64,000 nt of DNA from assembly GCF_902686445.1 (NCBI RefSeq), contig NC_062218.1:137751607-137815606 (forward strand). The letters are read 5' to 3'. Under the pieces are notes generated by a model, which worked only from the letters and a program-made list of their open reading frames with translations, was not told the DNA's origin and searched no databases. The DNA comes from Sciurus carolinensis (lineage: Eukaryota > Chordata > Mammalia > Rodentia > Sciuridae). A program made the position numbers and the translations under genes. Below, piece by piece: positions 45,540 through 56,710 of the stretch (position 1 is its first letter; each line of letters starts with the position of its first letter).

Positions 45540-48500
45540 AATACAATCTTGAAGATCAAAACGTGACAACTTGCCCTGTTCAACATCAAGCTTTAATAAC
45601 AGAATCAGTGTGGTATTGACAAGCGGATACAGTTTTCAACTGAGGGCAAGTCTTCCTCGAGGGGACAGTGGCGATTCTTGGTTGTCACAAATGGACAGAA
45701 GAGAGTGGATGCTAATGGCATCTAGCAGGTAGAGGCCAGGAACGCTGGTAAACATCCTACAGTGCACAGGAAAGTCCCCTACAACAAAGAGTTGTCCCAT
45801 CCAAAATGTCTATAGGACTGATGCTGACAAGTCTTAGGGGTAGAGAGATAGACCAACAAGAAACAAATTTTAAAAGAAAGGATGGAAGTAAGGGGAAAAA
45901 GGAAAAGAAAGAAGGGAGAAAATATTACCATAGGGTGGGCATACCCAACAGAAAATGGCTGACTCACTCATATTGTATAACTTGAAGAGAGTTTATTTAA
46001 CAAGGGGGCCATTATAAAAGTGAAAACAGGATATAGGGAAAACAGTCATCTGGGGCTAGTAACAACAGGAGCTGTAACAGGAGAGGGAGTAATTACTGAA
46101 ACTCAGAGACACCAAGAGGTGTGCAGAGGGCCACTTGACAGGAGCTGAAACCTTCAGTCAAGGGACATTATCAGCCTGCACAACCAAAAGCAGAGGAAGG
46201 AATGAATATCCTGATTTCACCCTCCTCTCACTCCTTGATTGCCTGTCAGTACTCACCATGACCAGACTCAACATGGTAAAATAACAAGGATTTCTTAGAA
46301 ACACTAATTTACTCTTAACTTTGTGTCTATTAAGTTTTATTCTTTAAAACAATTAGTCTTAAAATTTGGGGTTTATACAATTATGGTTAAACAACTGTTA
46401 AGAGTATTGTACTATGTTACAGAGTCTAAATTTTTCTTTAAAAACTGAATTTAGTAAGATTAAAGTGTCAAGGTAATTGTGAAATGGTCACTCCTTGTAT
46501 ATTAAATGTATTCATATTTTCCAGGTATACAAGTTTTTAAAGCAGGAAATTTGTCAAGCTGCTATTCTCCAGAATAAACTTGTCTGTACTGGTAATATTA
46601 AACTTAAAGAGTACATTTTATTGGGGATTTATTTCTATCATTTAATGTTCTATTATGGGACATATTATCAGTAAGGTATATGTAAAATTGGTTACTTATT
46701 TTACTGAGATAAAAATTTAAATGTAAATGTATATCTAAGAGTTAGTGACAGCCTGATTTGTTTAAAGTTCATATTGTAGAAGGTGAAAGCATTTTGCTAC
46801 ACAAAAGAAAAGTTAAAAGCTCTCTCAGCCTTTCTTTGATTGATTCCTGTTTTGGATATAATGTTAGACTGTGTTAACTAATGTTCATATGGACTCAGAA
46901 ATCAATATATGAAAACTTCTTAAAATGACATTTAAGAAAGAGTATAATGCACAATAGCAAAAATGGGACAACAATGACTGAGATTGGGATCCTTGACTTC
47001 CCTGGTGCCTGGGAGTGTTCCTGTGTAGGAGCACAAGATGCCTAACTGCTGTGGCAGTAGCCTCCCTGGGGAGGCTCTGTACAGGAGTCCTATCAGCTCT
47101 TACATTGATCTCAGGCACACAGCTCTTGGGCAGAAAGAAATTGTTTTGCTAGATAACCAGTGTTTCATCAGTTCCCTTCTCTAGTTCCTGCCCACCTTAC
47201 AGTAACTTTGGACAGTGGACTTCTTTGAGAGCTACATGGAGTTCCTAACATTGCACTTTGCAGTTGTGGGAAAAAGTTATGTAGATGTTCTGTTCTCTGT
47301 AACTCTCCTGAAAACAAAGAATAACGCTTACATAGTCTTTAACCTAATAATAAGACATGTATAAATGTTGCTAATATAACTCTTTAGATCTGCATTTCCA
47401 TCAGAGAACAGAGCTCCATCTGATCTCAACTTAATCTTCAAAATCTGTGTTTCTAAACCTTTATTTTCTAATACTCCTTTGACCCTCACTGAACTTGAAA
47501 ATTTGGTCATGCTGGTCATGGCCAAAGGGGCAAAAATTAGCTTTAGGATTAGAACATTTTACTTAAGACTTGTGAAGAGCCCTGCCTTACCTGAGATAAG
47601 GCTCTGCCTCACCCTGCTACATGTTAGAATGACTCCAAAGTAAGCCAGACTTTAACTCATTTAAAGTTGTGCTCAAAAGTTTGATGTTTGTTGTAAAGAT
47701 TACTGTGATCTCAAACAGGGTATATAATGTAGAACTCAGCCAAAATTCAAGATAACTATTATACAAGCTAAATATGTTTTTACTCTTGCTAATTTCATTT
47801 TGTAAAACTTTTGCCTGTTACTGTTTTGCAGAAGTAGCTGCTTCCAGAACATACAACCTAGGTAACTTGTGATAATAGGCCATCACCTTCAAAACAGATA
47901 GTATGTGGTAGTACTTTAATAAAAGGGTAAATGACTATAAAGTTATGGACATTAAAGTTAAAGCCCAGTACTCTTACTTTATGACTGGTGAGACTGGCTT
48001 GCTGGATGATTAAGATCAAACTTAGAAATTGGAATTAAATACAGAGGCCAAGAAAAAAACAGTATCTTGCCCTCAAAGTCAGCCTGAACCCAGGGAATAA
48101 GAGGACTTCTCTAAGGAGTGCTGCAACTCTGGGTCACACAACCTCCTGATCAAGGAGATTGTTGAGACTAGAGGATGAAAATCACTCAGTGCATCTGCTG
48201 CAGAGGAGGGTCATGGAAAAAGGGAGACACCCCTAATGCTTTCAAGGAAAGCCACCTCATCGAGAAGACCCTGCCTAACCAATGGCACTAATGGAGCTAA
48301 GAAGCTGCTCTTAAGTTCTCTATGAGTGGCCCCTGTGGAAACTCAGTTGACTCTAACAGGACAGGAACCAGGTCAATTTGACCAGCTTGGTCTTGGACAC
48401 CCAGCAAAACAGTTAAAACCAAAATATAGCCATTCTTATTAAAATGAAATATTAAAAGAAATAATAGTTAAAAGTAACTTAAGATGTAAACTTGTGTTAA

Positions 48501-48840
48501 CCCACTAAAATTAAGAGTGGAAGCTACAAAAGAAAGATTCTTAGGCAAATGTGCCTGATAACTATCAAGGAAAACTGCCAGAGTCAGAAGATTTTAGTCA
48601 GTTTAAGGCCTACAGTCACAGGTAGGCTTTATCTATGTTTGCTAGTATGATTATCTAGCCCTAAGTAACAGAAATACAGAGATCTCTACTTAACACAGGC
48701 TATACCAATAAAGGGATATTGTATAAAAATCAGATGACATTAAGTAGCTTAACTATATTTTCTGGGGACCTCAATGACATTAAGAGTTAAATATTATGTT
48801 TACATTCCTGATAACCTGGACAATGTTAAAGTCCCTGAAT
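45540..48840. other. AT-rich stretch of unassigned DNA left of the provirus remnant
   Basis: No gene, SINE or clear L1 was recognised over more than 3 kb. This SINE-poor gap in a SINE-dense window may be degraded proviral internal sequence, but I recognise no gag or pol motif. Confidence 0.3.
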
Positions 48841-48847
48841 AAAGGCC

Positions 48848-49400
48848 TTGTCCCCTCCAACCTTTGCTAGGCCTTGTTATGGGAACAACTTCTCAGTTCT
48901 TCCACCCCCTGGTGAGGAATTATTGACTTCTGTCATCTTTATGATATTCATTGGCATGTTCCAGATTCCGCAACATTTATATTGTATCAATCTCATTCCA
49001 TTACTCATGTCTTTTTGTTGTTCTCTTATAGAAGCAACCAAACCCAGATGCCTTTACAACCTGCTCTTCCCCAACCAAACTTCTACCTTGGACCCCTCAG
49101 TTGACCCGATTTCTAAAAAGGGAACTCCAAACTGCTTGCCCCACGCTGCCCACTTCCAGCTCGAAGAAGCCAGATTGGTCATCGCCCATTTTCCCTACAG
49201 CAGTGAAGGAGTTCCTAGTATTAGAAGGGTAAATGAAGTCAGAATTGGGGACAGGCAGTTAGTATAGAAATATGGGATCGGGTCAAATTAAGGAAGTGAA
49301 GGCCATGAATGCCATCTGCTTCTGGAAGTTGGAGACTGCCCCTGGGAGAATAAAATGTTAAGGATCTCCCAAGCTCATTGATTACCAAATTTACCTGCCT
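48848..49400 (+). other. Possible degraded internal sequence of an endogenous retrovirus
   Basis: It lies directly upstream of the recognisable env end in the same orientation. A 139-codon open frame (48848-49267) starting MSPPTFARPCYGNN is not recognisable as a retroviral or host domain. The assignment rests on position only. Confidence 0.3.
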
Positions 49401-49411
49401 TTAAAGACTGT

Positions 49412-49762
49412 AAGCAAGGGGGTCTATGTGCAGCTCTGGGAGAAGAATGTTGGTTTTATGCTAATCATTCTGGAGTAGTGAGGGAATCTATGGCAAAAGT
49501 CAGAGAAGGACTAACAAACAGAAAGAAAGAATGGGAAGCTAGTCAGAGCTGGTTTGAATCCTGGTTCAATTTTTCCCCTTGGTTAACTACTCTGGTGTCC
49601 GCTATAGTGGGACCCCTAATATTGTTGTTACTAGCTTTAACTATAGGACCTTGTATAATCAATAAGTTAATTGCTTTTGTTAAAGATAGAATAAATACAG
49701 TACAGCTAATGGTGCTAAAGGCCCAATATCAGCCCATTAAGCAGCAAGAATTGAAACAATAG
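49412..49762 (+). pseudogene. Endogenous gammaretrovirus env remnant (transmembrane subunit, C-terminal part)
   Basis: The open frame reads from the Cys loop of a transmembrane subunit through a heptad-like ectodomain end, the motif [16 protein letters not shown], a hydrophobic anchor (about 49595-49660, rich in Leu, Val and Ile) and a cytoplasmic tail, to TAG at 49760-49762. This is the layout of class I (gammaretrovirus-like) env ends. The Cys loop is altered: the second Cys of the usual C-X6-C-C pair is Trp (49451-49453). The surface subunit, fusion peptide and the segment before the Cys loop are absent or not recognisable. It is an old, truncated remnant in the host genome. Confidence 0.85.
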
Positions 49763-49792
49763 AGACCCAAGATTGGCTCTCTAAATGTTCTT

Positions 49793-49805
49793 GGAAAGGG
49801 GGGAA
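49793..49805 (+). other. Polypurine tract of the provirus
   Basis: GGAAAGGGGGGAA immediately before the TG of the LTR, as expected for plus-strand priming. Confidence 0.8.
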
Positions 49806-50304
49806 TGTTGAGAGCAGGGTGGTATCTGTGCTGCTAACTGTCTCAAGGACAAACAGGACTGCTGGGCCCCTGTGCTTACCAAGGTTGTTAAGAGATATTT
49901 GTCCGAGGAATGTGCAGTTGCCTGGAGACCTTATCTGTCAAGGACAGGAGCGGGGCTTAGCCCCGACTCATCTCCTGCATAGTTCACCCCTTCCCTCCTC
50001 CCTTCTTCCACTAGGACCGTTCAGTTCTGGCAGGACCCAATGAGAATCAAATAGATTGGCAGGACCCAACCAGAGGAGGACTAATGTTTAGCTGTTCAAA
50101 TGTTAACCAATTAAAAGAACACTGTAAAACTGCTTGCCTTTCATTACAAAAACCCTGCTAACGAGGGCTCGGGGCCTCTCTTAGCGTCACCGGTTAAGGA
50201 CGCAGAGGACCAGGCTCGAGCTTGCGAATAAATGACTCTTTGTTGCTTGCATTGATCGTGGTCTCTGGTGGTCTTTGCGGGGTCTCGAGCCTTTGGGCAC
50301 AACA
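49806..50304 (+). mobile_element. 3' LTR of a class I endogenous retrovirus
   Basis: The LTR is about 499 bp, starting TGTTG and ending CAACA, a 5-bp terminal inverted repeat. It has CCAAT at about 50106, a TATA-like TACAAAAA near 50143, AATAAA at 50227-50232, and a TTGCATTGATCGTGGTCTCT-type R/U5 end as in gammaretroviral LTRs. No matching 5' LTR is seen in the window. U5 is followed by a microsatellite and repeated at 50368-50440. Confidence 0.88.
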
Positions 50305-50313
50305 CTTCCTTCC

Positions 50314-50369
<56 letters not shown>

Positions 50370-50449
50370 GACTCTTTGTTGCTTGCATTGATCGTGGTCT
50401 CTGGTGGTCTTTGCGGGGTCTCGAGCCTTTGGGCACAACACTTCCTTCC

Positions 50450-50498
<49 letters not shown>
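50232..50498 (+). repeat. 136-bp tandem duplication of LTR end plus (CT)n
   Basis: ATGACTCTTTGTTGCTTGCA begins at 50232 and again at 50368. Both copies run through the LTR terminus, CTTCCTTCCTTCC and a long CT run (50322-50365 and 50456-50498). Confidence 0.92.
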
Positions 50499-50509
<11 letters not shown>

Positions 50510-50510
<1 letters not shown>

Positions 50511-50672
50511 GGTGGTACTGGAGATATGCTCCACTACTGAACTACATCCCCAGATTTATGTATTTATTTATCTTAAATTTTGAGACAGGGTTCCACTAAG
50601 TGGGCCAGGCTGACCTCAAACTTGAGACCCTCCTGAGTGACTGGGATTAGTCGTGTGCCACCACGCCTGGCA
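50510..50672 (-). mobile_element. B1-dID SINE
   Basis: GGTGGTACTGGAGATATGCT (degraded ID), GAGACAGGGTTCCACTAAGT and CCACCACGCCTGGC (B1). Confidence 0.85.
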
Positions 50673-50849
50673 ACATTCATAAAATATATTCTATGGAGAG
50701 TGAAAACAAGCCATAGCTAGGACAAATATTTATGTCACATATTAAAGATAACATTAATTTCCAGAATGTAAAACAAAATCTCCCTCCTTTTTTGGTGGTA
50801 CTGAGGGCTAGTCATCTTAATGATAAAAAAGATAAATTACCCACTCAGA

Positions 50850-51500
50850 AAAAAAAAAAAAGTTAAATGTCATGACTAAGCATTTCTTAGAACAGGAAAC
50901 ACAAAGGGCCAATAAACATATAAAGAGATGTTCAACCTTGTTAGTAGTCAGGGAAATGCAAAATTAAACCACAATAAGATAAAATTTCACCCCATCAGAC
51001 TGGCAGAAATTTAAAAGTCAGGCATTACTAGTCTTGCTCAGGATGTGAATAAAAGGAATTCCTATACATTCTTCTCAAAAAAGTAAAATGGTACTTTTGA
51101 AGGGCAGTTCCTTGTAAAATTGAAGGCTCCATTTCACTATAATCCAGAATTTCAATCTAGCGCATATTCTAGGGAAGTTCTCACTCATGAGCATCAGGAA
51201 ATATAAACAAATATATTCATAGTAGCATTGTTTTTAAATAAACTTTTAATTTCATGATAATTTTAGATTTATGAAAAAATTGTGAAGATGGTATAGAGTT
51301 CCCTGGGACCCCTTTTCCCTATTATTCACCATGTGGTGGGCACATGGTGTTTTCCTCTTTTAGATTGTGTAGGTGATATTTTCTTTTGTAAGTGTGATCT
51401 GTTTCATAACAGATAGCTGCTCTGTTATTTCCCCTGAAAGCCTATTTTCTACATTGTCCTCATCCTCCAACATTCTGGCTTAAGGGAAAAGGTGATGTTT
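50850..51500. mobile_element. Old L1 fragments
   Basis: 50850-51235 is ORF2-end sequence in sense (AAGAGATGTTCAACCTTGTTAG, AAATGCAAAATTAAACCACA). 51235-51500 is L1 3' UTR-like in antisense (TAATTTTAGATTTATGAAAA, AGTTCCCTGGGACCCC). Confidence 0.7.
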
Positions 51501-52170
51501 TAGAGTCCAAGCAAACAGGAACCCCAGCCCTCCATGCCCAAACCAAAGAAATATGATTATGTCTCTTATCATCTTCAAACCCCACCACACATCACAGTGC
51601 TTCCTGTTTCTCAGAAGCAAAAAAGGTGCTGACATAATGTATCAAGTGGAAGCCTGGCAGTATGCAGGATCTGCCCAGAGCCCTGGCATCCCTCCTGTGG
51701 GTGGGCTGGACTGTCAGCGGTGACTGGGAACGAAGGTCAAATCCCTGCCTCTAGCTGGGGAAAATGACCCCGAGTTTAAAGATTCATGGAGCAGGGTGAC
51801 TTTTGATGCAAGAGAGTCCTAAGAGATGCCTTCTGCCACAGCAGGAAGTCACCTCTCAGCAGACCCCCTTGCCCAGGTGTGACTGGGCTCTGGGCACTGG
51901 CTCCAGCTGCAGCCTGGGAGACCAGCACTGCTGTTGCTCTCCTCCTCCTCCATTCATCCTGCACGTTCATTTGGTTAGTCATTCACTCAGCAAATACTCA
52001 CTGAGCAACTACAATGCACCAGGTGCTCACTGCTCAAAGAGTTGGTGGAAAGGTAGCCTTGCTCTAGTAGCACCATCCCTATTGATGGGGTTGGGGGAAT
52101 CACTTGACAAACAGAACCACTATAAATTATGGTAAGGAAAGAGCAAAGGTGGAGGTAAGATACCCAGTTT
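51500..52170. other. Intergenic, no recognised gene
   Basis: Higher GC than the surroundings. Open frames at 51776-51982 (-) and 51803-52135 (+) overlap and show no domain. Confidence 0.4.
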
Positions 52171-52335
52171 CAAGCGTAAGCCCTAAAGTCAGCCTGCCCA
52201 GGATTAGCCTCTGCCTTCACTGCAGATTTAAGGCATTGGGCAGGTGAATTTTCCTTTTGGGACTCAGTTTCCCTTTCTAAACTGAAAGGGATAATCAAAC
52301 CTATTGATTGAGCTGGTTGAAGATTTGCTCTTTCA
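52170..52335 (+). repeat. MIR SINE
   Basis: CATTGGGCAGGTGAATTTTCC, GGACTCAGTTTCCCTTTCTAA follow the MIR order (tRNA-related part, core). Confidence 0.65.
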
Positions 52336-52342
52336 AAAAACT

Positions 52343-52460
52343 ATTAGCTGGGCATGTTGGTTCATGCCTATAATCTCAACTATTTGTAAGGCTGAGGCAG
52401 GAGGATTGTAACTTGGAGGATCTGAGGCCAGTCTGGGCAGTGTAACAAGAAGTCATCTTT
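52343..52460 (+). mobile_element. B1 SINE
   Basis: TAGCTGGGCATGTTGGTTCATG, GGCTGAGGCAGGAGGATTGT. Confidence 0.85.
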
Positions 52461-52469
52461 AAAAAATTA

Positions 52470-52960
52470 TTGAGCATCTTTATGTGCCAGGTGCTGTGCC
52501 AGGAACCAAGGGCAAGTAGTAAAGATGACAGTCAAGGCCCTGTCTCCAGACTCTAGGTGCTTATAGCACAGTGAAGGAGTCACTGAGAAACAAAGGCCAT
52601 GGCAGACCGTGATAAGGGAAAGGGTCTGATGTGATAAAGGGAGGTTAGGGAGGTTCTAAGAAATGAGGGCCACCTTCTATGTCTAAGAGATGACATTTGA
52701 GATCTGAATAATGGAGATCCTAATGGCTAGACAGAAGAAATAGCAAGTGTAAAAGCCCAAGATGGGAATGAGTTTGGTGTGGGTGAGGAGCAACAGGAAG
52801 ATGGAGACATCTGGGGCATGTTAGTAGTAGGTAGGCGATGAGGTCGGGAGGAAAGGAGGGCCCATGTAGGCCACAGAAAGGACTTGGAGTTTAGTACTAG
52901 TACTGGGAACTTATTGGAGGTTTAAAGCAGAAGGAGGGACAGTTTCTGACTTGTGTTCTT
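52470..52960 (+). repeat. Ancient interspersed repeat (family not assigned)
   Basis: TTTATGTGCCAGGTGCTGTGCC, GACATTTGAGATCTGAATAA, GCAAGTGTAAAAGCCCAAGA and GGTAGGCGATGAGGTCGGGAG are in the order of an old mammalian repeat. Confidence 0.5.
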
Positions 52961-53116
52961 GAAAGGTCTCTAGTTTTTGTGTGTGTGGAAACAAAAGAGG
53001 GTGTTAATGTTCACTCAAGGAAACCTGTGAAGATGCTGTTGCTCTATAGTCAGTGCTTTCCCTCAGGTCCATGGTGATAAGGTTGAATGTGCAGGATTGG
53101 CATTGGCGGGAGGAGG

Positions 53117-53167
53117 AGGAGTAGAATCCCATTTTACAGGGTCTCAGTAAAATGGGATTCTACTCCT
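53117..53167. repeat. Perfect 21-bp inverted repeat with 9-nt loop
   Basis: The left arm 53117-53137 is the exact reverse complement of the right arm 53147-53167; the loop is AGGGTCTCA. It would form a stable hairpin in single-stranded DNA or RNA. Confidence 0.95.
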
Positions 53168-53278
53168 ATTCATCTCCCATCCCCAAGAAACTTCTCTCTC
53201 CTCAGCACCCAGACCTGAATTTCACCTTCTTCTGGAAAAGCCTTCCCTCCCCCATTGGTATTCAATTTTCTCTGCAGA

Positions 53279-53282
<4 letters not shown>

Positions 53283-53329
<47 letters not shown>
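53283..53329 (+). repeat. (TG)n microsatellite
   Basis: A TG run of about 47 bp. Confidence 0.95.
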
Positions 53330-53331
<2 letters not shown>

Positions 53332-53830
53332 AGCCTGCCACCTTATGACCCTGGAGCCCTCTCCTGTACCCCATGTCAGCTGAGCTCTCTTGGGCTCCTG
53401 AGACTGGAACAGCAGGCTCAAACTCCAATTTGCCGATATCCAAGTCCAAAGCCTGCAAAGCCTTTGCCAGGGTGTCTTTAAGTTACCTTGCCTGTGTTGG
53501 CATGGCCACCACTGGGGCCTTCCTGATACCACGTGGTTAGTTCTGCATGTGGCCCATCAGGATGGCCTGAGCTGCCCTTCCTCTGCATCCCAACAGAAGG
53601 CAGCCTTTCCCGCTCTTTCCATCCACACAGCCAGGCTGACCACCCACCCAGTTCTCTCGGTAGCAAAAACAACCTCAATCTGAGCACTAATGTTACTGTT
53701 CTTTAAAGTCCTGTGACCACCCCACCACGGTACAACTTTCTCTTCTCCACGCCCTGCCCCTCCATTTTCCTTGTCTTACTTGGATCAGCTCCCTCTCTCA
53801 CCCAATTCCAGTTCATTTCTTTCTTTCTTT
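53330..53830. other. Intergenic, no recognised gene
   Basis: GC-richer DNA; overlapping open frames on both strands without domains. Confidence 0.4.
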
Positions 53831-53962
53831 TTTTTATTTTTTTATTTTAGTATACAATACCTTTATTTTATTAATTTATATTTATGTGGTGCTGAAGATT
53901 GAAGTTAGGGCTTCCCATGTGTGAGGCAAGCGCTCCACCACTAAGCTACAACCCCAGCCCTT
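53830..53962 (-). mobile_element. ID-type SINE
   Basis: Tail CAATACCTTTATTTTATTAA, then GTGGTGCTGAAGATTGAAGT and CCACTAAGCTACAACCCCAG. Confidence 0.9.
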
Positions 53963-53993
53963 TCTTTCTTTTTTTTTTTTTTTTCTTTCTTTC

Positions 53994-53998
<5 letters not shown>

Positions 53999-54053
<55 letters not shown>
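53999..54053 (+). repeat. (CT)n microsatellite
   Basis: A CT run of about 55 bp between two ID SINEs. Confidence 0.95.
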
Positions 54054-54055
<2 letters not shown>

Positions 54056-54059
54056 ATTA

Positions 54060-54145
54060 TTCTTTTTTTTTGTTACCAAATATTGAAGCCAGACCTTCAG
54101 CATGCTAAGCACACACTCTACCACTGAGCTACACACCCAGCCTCA
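54060..54145 (-). mobile_element. ID-type SINE (degraded)
   Basis: GTTACCAAATATTGAAGCCAG, CCACTGAGCTACACACCCAG. Confidence 0.8.
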
Positions 54146-54478
54146 ATTTCTAATGCAGAGCAATTTTTATAGCCCTTGTGAGACCGGTCATGGTTCATCT
54201 ATGGACCCAAGATGTCAGCTCCCCACCTCCCTCTTGTGGCTGATCTAGGTATTTCCCCCAAAATTCTTGCTAGGGAGGGATCCTCTAATAGGGACTGAGT
54301 GCAAGACTGTTCCTTTGTTCGCCCTGCACGCAGTGGTTCTAAGCATTTAGGGTGCTTAAGACATATCAGGAAAACAAATAAAACCTGTGTCACGGAAGCC
54401 TAGGCTGAGAGAAGCCAGGTTCTGGTTACTTTTCCCTGGTGGAGGCATAATAGTCTGAGCCATTGACAGGCTTCAACA

Positions 54479-54493
54479 CCGCCCTCTGGTGGC
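54479..54493 (-). promoter_or_regulatory. CTCF-like motif
   Basis: CCGCCCTCTGGTGGC is the reverse complement of GCCACCAGAGGGCGG, a good fit to the CTCF core. A weaker relative (CTCCCTCTTGTGGC) lies at about 54227-54240. Confidence 0.5.
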
Positions 54494-54499
54494 TGACGT

Positions 54500-55380
54500 G
54501 TTATTTTAAAAATTCCATTATCCCCTCCACCCCTACCCCAGAGGCGCAGCACCCGCGGGCCAGCGCACCAGCCTTCCCCACCTCGCCTCTTGATTTCCCA
54601 GGACAGTTCAGCAAGCCCTTGGACCCAGGTCCACCTTCTGCACAGGAGCCTTTACGCCTCGAGGAATCGACCCCAGCTGAATCCTCGGAAGCAGCACCTG
54701 TCCAAAGAGAGAGGGCAGGTGGGAGGGACCACGAGCTTGGGAGGCCTAGAGGAGATGGAGAGAAGGTTCGAGGGGAGCTCCCATCCTTGGCCTCGTGTCC
54801 TTCCCTAGAACATTTCATGCCTCATCCTCAGCATCTGACCCAGTGGTCAACAAGAACAAACCCATAAATCAGTAATCAAATACTCTGAATGAATCGCAGT
54901 TGTGTCAGAATGTCACTTTTTCTGTCCTCTTCCTTCAGGTTCGCATTGGGGTCAGCTCTGTCCTACCTCTCCCTCCCTTGCAAGCACAGGGCTGGCATGC
55001 ATAGGCGTCCGTTAATACCAGCTGGCCAAGGGAATGGATGGACTGATAGCGTCATGAATGTGCCTGCTTCTCCTGCCCCTAGAGGGCAGAATTCCATGGC
55101 TTCTTACAGAGTATCCCACCCAATTACCATCCCCACTCTGCTTCCAGTCCCCAGTTTTGGTTCTCCTGTGGTCTTTGTCCTGAAAATCGATCCTTGTTGT
55201 TATAGCACTGAGGAGCAGTCAGAAGTACCAGCTTTGTCATCAGTGAGCTCTTTTGGGTCTTTCATGGTACATCTGTAAACAGAAATAGGGCTCTCTCTTG
55301 GCCGGGGATTTCAGTGCAGTGGAGTGGGGTACCCAAATCCACTTAAGTTTACGGATCCTGACCCAGAATTGTAGTCAGTC
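54500..55380. other. Intergenic, GC-rich, no recognised gene
   Basis: Frames at 54463-54867 (134 aa) and 54889-55278 (129 aa) have no recognisable domain. A CTCF-like TGCCCCTAGAGGGCAG lies at about 55074-55089. Confidence 0.4.
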
Positions 55381-55449
55381 CCTTCCTTCCTTCCTTCCTT
55401 CCTTCCTTCCTTCCTTCCTTCCTTCCTTCCTTTCTTCCTTCCTTTCTTT
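55381..55449 (+). repeat. (TTCC)n tetranucleotide repeat
   Basis: TTCC units with minor variants over about 70 bp. Confidence 0.95.
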
Positions 55450-55511
55450 TTGTCAGTATCAAATGGGTTACATACACACATACACATATAAGTAAATAAA
55501 TATATACTCTT

Positions 55512-55645
55512 TTTTTTTTTTAGTTGAAGATGGACACAATACCTTTTTTTGTTTATTTAGTTTTTCTATGTGGTGCTATAGGCTCGAATCCAGTGCCTCA
55601 TGCGTGCTAGGCAAGTGCTGTATACTGAGCCACAACCCCAGCCCA
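55512..55645 (-). mobile_element. ID-type SINE
   Basis: TTAGTTGAAGATGGACACAA (tail), GTGGTGCTATAGGCTCGAAT, ACTGAGCCACAACCCCAGCC. Confidence 0.88.
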
Positions 55646-55689
55646 ATATATACTCTTAAAGGTATAAAACTATGTCCTTAAATGTATAT

Positions 55690-55900
55690 ATTGTAAGTTA
55701 AATGGAGTCAAATGTGTATATTGTAGTCCTTAGAGCAACCACCAAGACACAAACACATAAAGCCACACAAGGAGATACAACTAAAAATATATGCATCTAA
55801 ATGGGATACTTAAAACAACAACAATAAAACCCCAACTAGTTCAAATAACCCAAACGTAGGCCAGAAAGAGAAAAATAACAAGAACCAAACACAAACAAAA
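55690..55900 (+). repeat. Left arm of a ~200-bp inverted duplication (old L1-type sequence)
   Basis: Nearly exact reverse complement of 56711-56935: shared TTGTAGTCCTTAGAGCAACC, ATGCATCTAAATGGGATACT and AACCAAACACAAAC, with about seven mismatches over some 195 bp. Confidence 0.92.
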
Positions 55901-56204
55901 TTTGTCCATTTTGCTTGCTCTTATACAAAGAACCATGGATGTAGGCTATTGTCTTTGTGACTGTTAGGAAGCTGGAGAGGGTGCTTCTGCCATAATTCTC
56001 TACCAAGATGCAGCTGGTTTTTTGTTTTGTTTTGTTTTGTTTTTGGATTAAGCCCTTATCTGGTTGCTGTAAACTTTTGGTTCATCTCCAGAGTTATAAT
56101 AAAGTTGATTCTGACAGTTTTTGCCAGTTTGTTCAGTTTTTGTGGGAGGATGAGCTTTTGGAGTTCCCAACTTTTTTTTTTTTTTTTGATACCACTCTGT
56201 TTTC

Positions 56205-56640
56205 CTCAGCTTTTTCACCACTGTGGCCAAAAGATCTGATGAGAGCAATTTTAGAGGAGGAAAAGTTTGTTTGGTGCTCACGATTTTAAACGTCTCAGTC
56301 TATCGACAGCTGACTCGGTTGCTTTGTGCTGGAGATGAGGCAGAACATCAAGGTAGAAGGGTGACAGAGGAAAGCAGCTCAAGACATGACAATCAGAAAG
56401 TGAGAGAATAATCTCTTCTCACCAGGGATAAAATATATAATCCCCAGAGGCATGTCCCCAATGACCCACCTTCTCCAGTCACACCCTACCTGTCTACAGT
56501 TACCACCCAGTTAATACATATCAGTGGATTAACCCACTGATTAGGTTAATACTTTTACAATGCAGTTATTTCATCTCTAAACTTTCTTGTATTGTCTCAC
56601 ACATGAGCTTTTAGGGGTTACATATTGAAACCATAACACA
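56205..56640 (-). mobile_element. Solo LTR-like element, MaLR-type (family not certain)
   Basis: On the minus strand it starts TGTTATGGTTTCAATATG and ends TTTTGGCCACAGTGGTGAAA. It is related to the plus-strand element at 85-580 and lies between the two arms of the inverted duplication. Confidence 0.6.
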
Positions 56641-56710
56641 ACCCTTAGATTATTTACATTTAGTATAATTAATAATATGGTTGGATTTATGTCTACCATC
56701 TTATTATTTG

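Noticed and set aside
48848..49267. 139-codon frame as a host gene or env surface subunit
   Set aside because: No signal peptide, domain or motif that I recognise; kept only as possible degraded proviral DNA.
50268..50599. Frames with long Ser-Leu runs (also 53899-54108)
   Set aside because: They are translations of (CT)n microsatellites.
53152..53532. Frames with Cys-Val or Thr-His runs
   Set aside because: They are translations of the (TG)n microsatellite.
54463..55278. 134- and 129-codon plus-strand frames in GC-rich DNA
   Set aside because: No domain, no splice context; equally long frames on the opposite strand.
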